Below, in pieces: positions 1-5,465 of a stretch of 5,465 nt of DNA (position 1 is the first letter of the stretch; every line of letters begins with the position of its first letter). The notes beneath the pieces were generated by a model that saw only the letters and a program-made list of their open reading frames with translations, ran no database searches and had not been told where the DNA came from. The position numbers and the translations under genes are program-made. Source of the stretch: Balneolaceae bacterium (lineage in GTDB: Bacteria; Bacteroidota; Rhodothermia; Balneolales; Balneolaceae); the NCBI GenBank assembly GCA_003555185.1, contig PWFZ01000066.1, forward strand, positions 1-5,465. Reading direction: 5' to 3'.

Positions 1-55
1 GACTTCGGCAGGCAGGCCTCTAAGACTGAGACTGTCCAAAAGGATGTCATCCCGG

Positions 56-71
56 CCCGAAATCCTTCGGG
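56..71. repeat. Short GC-rich hairpin, left internal arm of the repeat element
   Basis: CCCGAA (56-61) and TTCGGG (66-71) are perfect inverted copies around a 4-base loop, ATCC. The stem shares the CCCGAA/TTCGGG core with the larger palindrome at 132-149, so the element carries two versions of one hairpin motif. No T-run follows on either strand, so it does not look like an intrinsic terminator. Confidence 0.55.
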
Positions 72-125
72 AAGCTCATCATTTGAACGTGAAGCGAGAT
101 CTCATGTCTCTAAACAAAGCAGGAG

Positions 126-154
126 ATGCCGTCCCGAAAGCTTTCGGGAGGCAT
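126..154. repeat. Perfect 18-bp palindrome extended to a 23-bp stem arrangement
   Basis: TCCCGAAAGCTTTCGGGA at 132-149 is a perfect palindrome. Skipping one bulged G (131), ATGCC (126-130) also pairs with GGCAT (150-154). The structure can form a cruciform in DNA, or a hairpin in RNA with a few central bases unpaired as the loop. It lies downstream of the minus-strand thioredoxin-like gene but lacks a following T-run on that strand, so a role as an intrinsic terminator is not supported. It may instead stabilise or process the 3' end of a transcript, as REP elements do elsewhere; that is inference. Confidence 0.6.
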
Positions 155-226
155 GACGTAAAGTCTATAAATTATTTTTTACCCACCCTTTCTGGACAGT
201 CTCAGAATATCTTATCATTTTTTGTG

Positions 227-712
227 CTATAAACGTTGAGAAACCTTCTCACGCGCATTACGCATAAATCGGGTGAGCGACGGCACATCCATATATCCCC
301 TTCGCTGATCGATCACATTTCCGTTATGATCCATGATAACCGTAAAAGGAAAAGCCGTTAATCCCATTTTGTCTGCAAACTGCTCTTCACTCATCTCTTC
401 GCCCATGAACGTAATGATGTTATCAGAGTTGCCGTTGATTTTAACGGGGTGAAAATCACGGTCTATAACAGCACGGGTTGAAGGAGCCGGATAAACATCA
501 CGGTTCATAGCCCGGCAAAACTGGCAACCTACTTCAAAAATGTCTATAAGTATTAACTTTTCGTCTTCTGCCGCTTTAGTCATGGCTGTCTCAATCTCTA
601 CCCATTCGGGTGCGTTTTCAATTTCTTTTGGGGTTATCGCATCAAATGAGAAATAAGCAAATATGGCCAGAAATAAGGCAACTGTAGCAGTTATAATAAG
701 TGGGCGTTTCAT
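227..712 (-). CDS. Membrane-anchored or exported thioredoxin-fold protein (CQFC active site)
   Basis: This is a 161-residue protein, probably a thiol-disulfide oxidoreductase or thiol-binding protein acting in the periplasm. Residues 2-23 (KRP followed by a hydrophobic run) form a signal peptide or signal anchor with no clear cleavage site. The thioredoxin-like domain covers about 35-158: a strand at 52-59 (KLILIDIF), the redox motif C63-Q-F-C66, the segment NRDVYP just after it, and the cis-proline loop at F121-P122. This layout resembles the Thioredoxin_7 / thioredoxin-like_2 families rather than classical TrxA, because the WCGPC tryptophan is replaced by V-G before the first Cys. I chose the ATG at 712, directly before the signal sequence; an in-frame GTG at 766 would add 18 residues ahead of it. 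No Shine-Dalgarno is seen before either start. The gene follows the DUF457 gene with a 66-bp gap. A weak Bacteroidota-like promoter candidate (TTTTGG, 18 bases, TAATTTGG on the minus strand; 805 to 774) could give separate transcription. The redox partner is unknown. Confidence 0.85.
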   Translation of the reverse strand: MKRPLIITATVALFLAIFAYFSFDAITPKEIENAPEWVEIETAMTKAAEDEKLILIDIFEVGCQFCRAMNRDVYPAPSTRAVIDRDFHPVKINGNSDNIITFMGEEMSEEQFADKMGLTAFPFTVIMDHNGNVIDQRRGYMDVPSLTRFMRNAREKVSQRL

Positions 713-778
713 GGACAGAGAATTAAAGTATTCAGCAATAAATGTTAGGTGTTCGATATAACGCACAAAAATACCAAA

Positions 779-1798
779 TTATTGACCCCAAATGCGATTC
801 CAAAAGAGAAGAAGATTTTTAGTTCTTACATCAAACGATGGGAGTTGTAGCTCGAATGTGTCGGCCCTTCCCTCATTATCAAAAATAAGTTTATTTCTCC
901 AAACATACTTGCCATCATCAGTTAACCAAAGATCATCTTTTCCGAAACGAAGATCGTAATAATAGAGATCTCCATCAGGTGTGATTTCTGCAGTATAAAA
1001 ACCCCTTGAAAACCACATGAGCGCTTCAAGTGCCCTATCATTAAGGTATGGCTCTATCTTTTCCGTATTTCGGGGTATTTTTTTGAATTCAAGATGTGTC
1101 GACTCATCAAAAATGGAATACAGGCCGTGGTAGAGCGTGTCGTTCTTTACGATATACCCACTCCATAGAAATGTGGTGGGTCCATTCGGGTTGGTTTTGA
1201 TTTTTTCGTATGTATTATACTGATTTTTGAAAGACTCTTGAAAAACGCTGTGAACATGAGCTTTAATTCCCAGTCCCCAAAGTAAATAGAGGGTGCTAAT
1301 AAGGAGTCCGGCGCGATTAATATGAAGTCGAAGACTCGATGATCGCTGTAAACAAAGTGCTGTAATCAGGCCTGTTAAAACAGGGAGGGTGAAGAGAGGG
1401 TCAATAATAAACATTGAACCCGTGGTTACCGGGTAGTTGCTAAATGGCTGCAGTGCCTGAGTTCCATAGGTGGTTGGAATATCGATGAGGATGTGGGAAA
1501 GTATAGCCCAAAAGGAGAGGGTTGTCCATTTTCCCCATCCAACTTCCAGTTGAGGGTGAATTTTATTTATTAACCATCCAAACAAAGGTGATGCAGCAAT
1601 GAGGAAGAAAAAAGAGTGGGTAATATTTCTATGGAAATAGAGTTCATTTACTGAGTCAACAAATGGGTTGATGAGTATATCCAAATCGGGGATTGTAGCG
1701 ATAACAGCTCCCCAGGTAGCAGCCCTGTAACCGACCTTTTTACCAAGCAACGCCTCTCCCACGGCAGCTCCTACCGCAATATGTGTTATAGAATCCAT
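779..1798 (-). CDS. YdjM/YbcI-type (DUF457) membrane-bound putative metal-dependent hydrolase
   Basis: This is a 339-residue integral membrane protein. The N-terminal half carries the polar motifs of the DUF457 family, which is annotated as metal-dependent hydrolase although substrates are generally unknown: H6 in DSITHIAVGA, D38 and D40 in IPDLDIL, H56 and H61 in HRNITHS, H102 and D106 in SHILIDIPTTYGT, then QPFSN (117-121) and D133-P. These His/Asp residues probably form the metal site. Hydrophobic segments lie near 62-77, 94-110, 130-150 and 163-180. After about residue 185 the protein becomes hydrophilic and aromatic-rich (for example GDLYYYDLRFG at 276-286), a roughly 150-residue soluble domain absent from the shorter E. 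coli YdjM (about 200 residues). The start is the ATG at 1798, which puts H6 near the N terminus as usual for the family. No strong ribosome site is seen. It is likely first in a two-gene minus-strand unit with the thioredoxin-like gene, and divergent from the efflux operon. The family call is firm; enzymatic activity is unproven. Confidence 0.88.
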   Translation of the reverse strand: MDSITHIAVGAAVGEALLGKKVGYRAATWGAVIATIPDLDILINPFVDSVNELYFHRNITHSFFFLIAASPLFGWLINKIHPQLEVGWGKWTTLSFWAILSHILIDIPTTYGTQALQPFSNYPVTTGSMFIIDPLFTLPVLTGLITALCLQRSSSLRLHINRAGLLISTLYLLWGLGIKAHVHSVFQESFKNQYNTYEKIKTNPNGPTTFLWSGYIVKNDTLYHGLYSIFDESTHLEFKKIPRNTEKIEPYLNDRALEALMWFSRGFYTAEITPDGDLYYYDLRFGKDDLWLTDDGKYVWRNKLIFDNEGRADTFELQLPSFDVRTKNLLLFWNRIWGQ

Positions 1799-1975
1799 AT
1801 ACCCATTATTATTTTTTTACAATAGACTCAGAACCATAGTTAGTTGAATGCTGTTCATATTGCACCAGGAATTATAAACATTTGAAACGCTTTTAAATTC
1901 TTTAACACTAAGAGGATATTGAGCCGCAAGGGTATTCGTTATATTCTTTTGATTTCGATTTAACACAACGTGTAC
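1799..1975. promoter_or_regulatory. Divergent intergenic region expected to hold promoters for both directions
   Basis: This 177-bp AT-rich gap lies between two genes transcribed away from each other, so promoters for both must start in or near it. On the plus strand a weak candidate is TTGAGC (1919-1924) and TATATT (1940-1945) with a short 15-base spacer, ending 30 bases before the adaptor ATG. No convincing minus-strand box was found. No palindromic operator, riboswitch-like structure or regulator gene is visible, so control of the pump cannot be deduced. The function follows from geometry; the individual boxes are guesses. Confidence 0.4.
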
Positions 1976-3280
1976 ATGAAAATTAGATTACAAGTTATTT
2001 TATTGGCGTTACTTTTTATGTGGGGCTGTAGCAATGATAGCACCAATGAAAATAGAAATAACAACACCAATATACCATCGGTAGAAGCTGTACAGGCTCA
2101 GTTTGGTGCGCTTCCTTTAGAGGAGCGGTTAAGTGGAATTGTGAGGGCAAAAAATCAGGTAGATATTTATCCCCGAATAACGGCTCCGGTTGAAGAGGTT
2201 TATGTCCAGAATGGAGACCAGGTTGAAAAAGGGGATCCGTTGGTTCGTCTGCGGGATAATGAATACAGAGAAAGACTTCGCCAGGCCGAGGCAAATTTAA
2301 GAATCAATAAAGCGCAAGAGAGACAAGCCCGTGCGTCGTTAAACGAAGTGGAATCTCAGATGAGAAGACAGGTAATTCTTACCGAGAGGGAATTGAGCAG
2401 TGAAATTGAAATGGAGCGCGTTGAGGCAGAACTTGAATCAGCCGAGGCAAATCTTGAGCTTGCACTGGCACAGGTTGAGCAGGCGGAGTCTTCTGTTATG
2501 GAGCAGAAGGATGCCTTAGAACAAGCAATGATTCGAGCCCCAATTACCGGAACAGTTGGTCAGCGGAGCGTAGAGCCTGGTATGCAGGTAAATACTAATT
2601 CTCAATTATTCACAATCGGTAATCTGAATGATTCTAAAGGGGTTGTCAATTTAACCGAGAGAATGCTTGGTTATATCTCAAAAGGACAATCAGTTGACAT
2701 CTATTCAGAATTAATGGGTGATGTAAGATTAGAGGGGGAAGTGTCCAGGATATCACCATTTTTGGGTGCCGGAAATTTTAGTACTGAAGCAGAAATAGAT
2801 GTGGATAATACCCGCGATATATTAATGCCCGGTATGTTTGTAACAGTCGATATTTTTTACGGAGAATCTGAACAGGCAACAATAATTCCTCTGAGTGCTA
2901 TTTACAGGCATCCCCGTACAGGAGAAACAGGCGTGTATGTCGCACCGGGCTTTGGATCAGAAACGGAACCTGTTGAGCAGGTGGACAGCTCAAATCCTCC
3001 TCCTCTAAGTGATCCCTCTGCTGTTGAGTTTGTTCCTGTGAATGTCATTGCAACGGGGCGTGAATCGGTAGGAGTATCTGGAGTTAACAGTGGTGATTGG
3101 GTAATAACCGTTGGACAAAATCTATTGGTTGGCGGAGATGGTTCCGCAAAAATAAGGGCGGTTTCCTGGGGTAGAATTATAAATATGCAAAATATGCGCC
3201 CACAAGATTTATTGAGAAGTATTATGGAAGAGCGCGATTTGGCCAATCAACAATCATTAAATAATCAGCAGGAGTCATAA
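1976..3280 (+). CDS. RND efflux periplasmic adaptor lipoprotein (HlyD/AcrA-type membrane fusion protein)
   Basis: This 434-residue adaptor links an inner-membrane RND pump to an outer-membrane channel. Residues 1-17 are a lipoprotein signal peptide ending FMWG, with the lipidated cysteine at C18, then an Asn/Ser-rich linker to about 33. Next come the first half-lipoyl segment (about 62-92, with ITAPVEEVYVQNGDQVEKGD), an alpha-helical coiled-coil hairpin rich in Glu, Ala, Gln and Arg (about 94-185), and the second half-lipoyl segment (187-216, starting IRAPITGTVGQRSVEPG). A beta-barrel (about 222-297, with LMPGMFVTVDI) and a membrane-proximal domain (about 300-397) follow, then a polar Gln/Asn-rich tail. 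A Pro/Ser/Asp-rich insertion lies near 330-349. I chose the ATG at 1976; an in-frame GTG at 1970 would add only two residues. No Shine-Dalgarno precedes it, and the upstream bases are A/T-rich. The pump gene follows after 3 bp, so the two are one operon and very likely one complex. The substrate cannot be told from the sequence. Confidence 0.93.
   Translation: MKIRLQVILLALLFMWGCSNDSTNENRNNNTNIPSVEAVQAQFGALPLEERLSGIVRAKNQVDIYPRITAPVEEVYVQNGDQVEKGDPLVRLRDNEYRERLRQAEANLRINKAQERQARASLNEVESQMRRQVILTERELSSEIEMERVEAELESAEANLELALAQVEQAESSVMEQKDALEQAMIRAPITGTVGQRSVEPGMQVNTNSQLFTIGNLNDSKGVVNLTERMLGYISKGQSVDIYSELMGDVRLEGEVSRISPFLGAGNFSTEAEIDVDNTRDILMPGMFVTVDIFYGESEQATIIPLSAIYRHPRTGETGVYVAPGFGSETEPVEQVDSSNPPPLSDPSAVEFVPVNVIATGRESVGVSGVNSGDWVITVGQNLLVGGDGSAKIRAVSWGRIINMQNMRPQDLLRSIMEERDLANQQSLNNQQES
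3270..3274 (+). promoter_or_regulatory. Ribosome binding site for the pump gene inside the adaptor 3' end
   Basis: AGGAG lies 9 bases before the ATG at 3284, within the last codons of the adaptor gene. With the adaptor stop only 3 bp before the pump start, this supports the ATG at 3284 and suggests translational coupling. It contrasts with the adaptor start, which has no such motif. Confidence 0.65.
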
Positions 3281-3283
3281 ATC

Positions 3284-5465
3284 ATGGGGATTACAGAAAC
3301 TTCCATTAAACGACCCATTGCAACGACAATGATATACCTGATTGTTATTGTATTGGGTATCACCGGATTTCGTTTTTTACCTGTTGATCTTTTACCACCA
3401 ATTGAGTTTCCCCGCCTTACTGTTCAGGTAGACTATGATAACGTTGGCCCCGAAGAGATTGAAACGATCATCACCGATCAGCTCGAAAATGCATTATCAG
3501 GTGTGGCTAATCTGGATGAAATGACATCGACGTCCGAAGAGGGACGAAGTCGTGTTAATTTGAATTTTGCCCGAAATACAAATCTTGATGAGGCAGCAAA
3601 TGATGTTCGAGCCGCTTTAGATCGGGTTCGCAGAAGCTTACCGGAAGAGGCAGATCCTCCACGGGTGCGAAAGTTTGACCCGAATGATTCTCCGATTGTT
3701 ATCGTGGGAGCGCAATCTACACGTCAACTTGACGAGCTAACAAGAATATTAGAAAGGGATATTTCTAAACGACTGGAGCAAATACCCGGAGTGGGAGCTA
3801 TTGATGTATGGGGAGGGGTTTATCGGGAAGTACGTGTGGAACTGAAGCGAGATAGGCTAAACGCCAGTGGAATTACAGCTCAGGATGTGCGAAATGCGAT
3901 AGTAGCAGAAAACAGTACGCTGCCCGGAGGAAACGTAAGAGAAGGTATTAGTGAGCTTTATGTTCGGACCCTTGGAGAGTTTACCAATACGAACCAGATC
4001 AGCGAAACAATTATTACTTCCATTGATGATAAGCCGGTTCGGGTAAAAGACGTGGCTACCGTAGTTGATGGATTCCAGGACATTGGTCGCCTGGTTAGCA
4101 TTAATGATGAGCCGATGATTCGGATGGGAATCCGAAAACAGAGCGGCGCCAATACAGTGGCCGTATCTGATGGAATTGAACGTGAGCTTGAACGGATTAA
4201 TGCAGAACGATCCGATATAAACCTGATGATTGTCACTAATCAAAGTGACTTCATCAAAAACTCGATTGATAATGTTCAGCAGTCCGCAATATGGGGGGCA
4301 CTGTTCGCAGTGTTTATTCTGTACCTGTTTCTAAGAAATGGATCAACCACATTTATTATTTCCCTTGCCATACCTGTATCCATTATTGCCACATTTGGCT
4401 TACTCTACTTTTCGGGACTTACTTTAAACCAAATGAGTTTTGGAGGGCTTGCCCTGGGGGTCGGTCTCATTGTTGATAATGCTATTGTTGTTCTTGAAAA
4501 CATTGTCCGTTTACGGAATAACGGTAAATCCCTTGGTGAAAGCGCACTGGTGGGAACTCAGGAAGTTGGGGGCGCAATTGTTGCATCAACACTTACTACA
4601 TCAGTGATATTTTTGCCAGTTGTGTTCATGCAGACAATTACAGGAACGCTGTTTCAAGAACTTGCACTGGTTGTTGTTTTTGCACTTCTTTGTTCGTTGT
4701 TGGTAGCTTTAACGCTTGTACCGATGCTGGCGAGTAAATTCATGACAATTAAGCCGAACGATGAAATCACCGAAAAAGATAAAGGTCGATTTCAGCGATT
4801 GTTTGAAAGAGTTGAAAACAGATATAGCAATCTTCTTAAAAAAGCTATAAAACGAAGGTATGTAGTATTTGGAATTACAGCAGTTTTACTCGGTGGTGCG
4901 GGATACGGATGGACGTTTATATCACACGAATTAGCACCGGAGACGGAGGCTGATGAAGTTCGTATTGATTTTTATCTCTCTGAAGGGATGAACATCGCCG
5001 TATCTAATCAATACCTTGAAGAATTAAAGGCGCGGGTTACGGCAATTGCACCGATGGACCAAGTAGAATATATGTCTACGGATGTGCGTGAGGGACGGGC
5101 ACAAGTCGAGCTTACTTTGATTGATCAAAGCCAGCGATCCATAAGTACGTACGCTCTTGCCGATGAAATCAGAGATAAACTTGAAGGCACAATTCCCGGC
5201 GGCGAGTTTAGGGTTCGGGCACAGACCGGTTTGTGGATTTTACGTAGAATTTTTGGGTCAGGTGGGGGTGATGAAGCTGTTCAAATGCAACTACGGGGCC
5301 ATGACCTTGCCCAGGCGGATGAAATTGCTGACCAAATAGTAAATCGTATGGAACGTGTCCCTGCTGTCCGTGGTGCAAGATCTGACCGTCAGGAGGGCCG
5401 GCCCGAACAGAATATTGTTTTTGACCGGGATAAAATTTCCCAATTAGGATTGACCGGCCGCGATA
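3284..5465 (+). CDS. RND-family efflux pump, HAE-1 (AcrB-like) type, 3' end beyond the window
   Basis: This is an inner-membrane proton-driven exporter. The frame stays open through 727 codons to the window edge, so roughly the last 300 residues of a usual 1000-1050 are missing. The N terminus has the family signature SIKRP (7-11), then TM1 (about 12-30) and a large periplasmic porter loop (31-333) with a typical PGVGAIDVWGG (168-178). TM2-TM6 fall at about 335-352, 357-378, 385-408, 428-450 and 456-485; TM7 is near 525-545, and the second periplasmic loop starts at about 546. TM4 reads GLIVDNAIVVLEN (394-406): D398 matches the first proton-relay Asp of AcrB (D407), but the second (D408) is N399. 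The second loop contains FGSGGGD (657-663) and LRGHDL (670-675), usual in HAE-1 pumps. The HAE-1 type fits better than heavy-metal RND pumps, which usually have other residues at this TM4 site, but the substrate remains unknown. The ATG at 3284 has an AGGAG 9 bases upstream and follows the adaptor stop by 3 bp. No frameshift was found when translating by eye. Confidence 0.95.
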   Translation, partial: MGITETSIKRPIATTMIYLIVIVLGITGFRFLPVDLLPPIEFPRLTVQVDYDNVGPEEIETIITDQLENALSGVANLDEMTSTSEEGRSRVNLNFARNTNLDEAANDVRAALDRVRRSLPEEADPPRVRKFDPNDSPIVIVGAQSTRQLDELTRILERDISKRLEQIPGVGAIDVWGGVYREVRVELKRDRLNASGITAQDVRNAIVAENSTLPGGNVREGISELYVRTLGEFTNTNQISETIITSIDDKPVRVKDVATVVDGFQDIGRLVSINDEPMIRMGIRKQSGANTVAVSDGIERELERINAERSDINLMIVTNQSDFIKNSIDNVQQSAIWGALFAVFILYLFLRNGSTTFIISLAIPVSIIATFGLLYFSGLTLNQMSFGGLALGVGLIVDNAIVVLENIVRLRNNGKSLGESALVGTQEVGGAIVASTLTTSVIFLPVVFMQTITGTLFQELALVVVFALLCSLLVALTLVPMLASKFMTIKPNDEITEKDKGRFQRLFERVENRYSNLLKKAIKRRYVVFGITAVLLGGAGYGWTFISHELAPETEADEVRIDFYLSEGMNIAVSNQYLEELKARVTAIAPMDQVEYMSTDVREGRAQVELTLIDQSQRSISTYALADEIRDKLEGTIPGGEFRVRAQTGLWILRRIFGSGGGDEAVQMQLRGHDLAQADEIADQIVNRMERVPAVRGARSDRQEGRPEQNIVFDRDKISQLGLTGRD

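Larger units (their letters stand above)
26..205. repeat. REP/MITE-like palindromic intergenic element with inverted ends
   Basis: The ends are a perfect 13-bp inverted repeat: CTGAGACTGTCCA at 26-38 and TGGACAGTCTCAG at 193-205. The match continues inward with one extra base (AAAGG against CCTTT), giving arms of about 18 bp. A further 5-bp pair lies outside it (TAAGA 21-25, TCTTA 210-214). Inside are a nested pair, GTCAT 46-50 with ATGAC 153-157, and two GC-rich hairpins described separately. The element ends about 20 bp beyond the stop codon of the thioredoxin-like gene. It encodes no transposase, so if mobile it would depend on an enzyme in trans. Small structured repeats containing GTCATCCCG- and GGCATGACG-like pieces are, from memory, common between genes in Bacteroidota-type genomes; I could not check copy number. 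No clear target-site duplication is visible. The repeat structure is directly seen; the mobile-element reading is inference. Confidence 0.6.

Noticed and set aside
7..17. GGCA tandem repeat (GGCAGGCAGGC)
   Set aside because: Fewer than three full units and at the window edge; too short to mean anything.
126..154. Intrinsic terminator for the minus-strand genes
   Set aside because: The hairpin is strong, but no run of T follows it on the minus strand, and it belongs to the repeat element.
1..226. CRISPR array or RNA gene
   Set aside because: There are no regularly spaced direct repeats, and no tRNA-like cloverleaf or rRNA-like sequence was recognised; the repeats present are inverted.
44..232. 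Open frame of 62 codons on the plus strand
   Set aside because: It is almost entirely a translation of the palindromic repeat element, has no ribosome site, has no recognisable protein features, and overlaps the end of the thioredoxin-like gene on the other strand.
713..766. Longer start (GTG at 766) for the thioredoxin-like gene
   Set aside because: It would place 18 extra residues ahead of a typical Lys-Arg plus hydrophobic signal sequence. The ATG at 712 gives a normal export signal.
2016..2294. Open frame of 92 codons on the minus strand within the adaptor gene
   Set aside because: It lies opposite the well-supported adaptor, and its predicted protein is rich in Pro, Cys and His in the pattern of an antisense shadow.
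2902..3246. Open frame of 114 codons on the minus strand within the adaptor gene
   Set aside because: It is opposite strongly supported adaptor coding sequence and has no family motifs.
3857..4243. Two overlapping minus-strand open frames inside the pump gene
   Set aside because: Both lie opposite the conserved porter domain of the RND pump and show no domain or start signal.
4291..4476. Plus-strand open frame in another frame of the pump gene
   Set aside because: It overlaps TM2-TM4 of the pump, whose frame carries clear family motifs; this is an out-of-frame shadow. The same applies to a 60-codon frame at 5157-5339.
3284..5465. Heavy-metal (CzcA/CusA-type) RND pump
   Set aside because: TM4 reads VDNAIVV and the neighbouring motifs fit the HAE-1 type better. 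The adaptor also lacks a His/Met-rich metal-binding tail.

Overview
The window reads as an ordinary chromosomal stretch from a moderately AT-leaning, double-membraned (Gram-negative) bacterium. The tripartite-type RND efflux genes imply an outer membrane. The adaptor has a lipobox and no Shine-Dalgarno sequence, and a small dispersed-repeat type of element sits at the left edge. Together these fit the Bacteroidota/Balneolota side of the tree. That placement is an inference from general sequence character, not from a marker gene.

Layout. Positions 1-226 hold no credible gene. Most of this stretch (about 26-205) is a compact palindromic element with matching inverted ends and two internal GC-rich hairpins, resembling a REP or MITE-like intergenic repeat. 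Two genes lie on the minus strand at 227-712 and 779-1798. Read in transcription order they are a YdjM/YbcI-type (DUF457) integral-membrane putative metal-dependent hydrolase with a C-terminal extension, then a membrane-anchored or exported thioredoxin-fold protein with a CQFC active site. A 177-bp divergent intergenic region (1799-1975) separates them from a plus-strand operon: a periplasmic lipoprotein adaptor of the HlyD/AcrA type (1976-3280) and, 3 bp later, an RND inner-membrane pump of the HAE-1 type (3284 onward). The pump gene is open to the window edge and is cut after 727 codons.

How the genes work together. The adaptor and pump almost certainly form one export complex. The pump uses the proton gradient, and the lipid-anchored adaptor bridges it to an outer-membrane TolC-like channel that is not in the window. 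Substrate and regulator cannot be told from the sequence. The two minus-strand genes may be co-transcribed (66-bp gap), but no functional link between them or to the pump is evident.

I do not see a convincing previously undescribed system here. The points most worth a second look are the structured repeat at the left edge, the Asp-Asn pair where the pump's proton-relay Asp-Asp is found in AcrB, the non-canonical thioredoxin active site, and the unassigned C-terminal half of the DUF457 protein.
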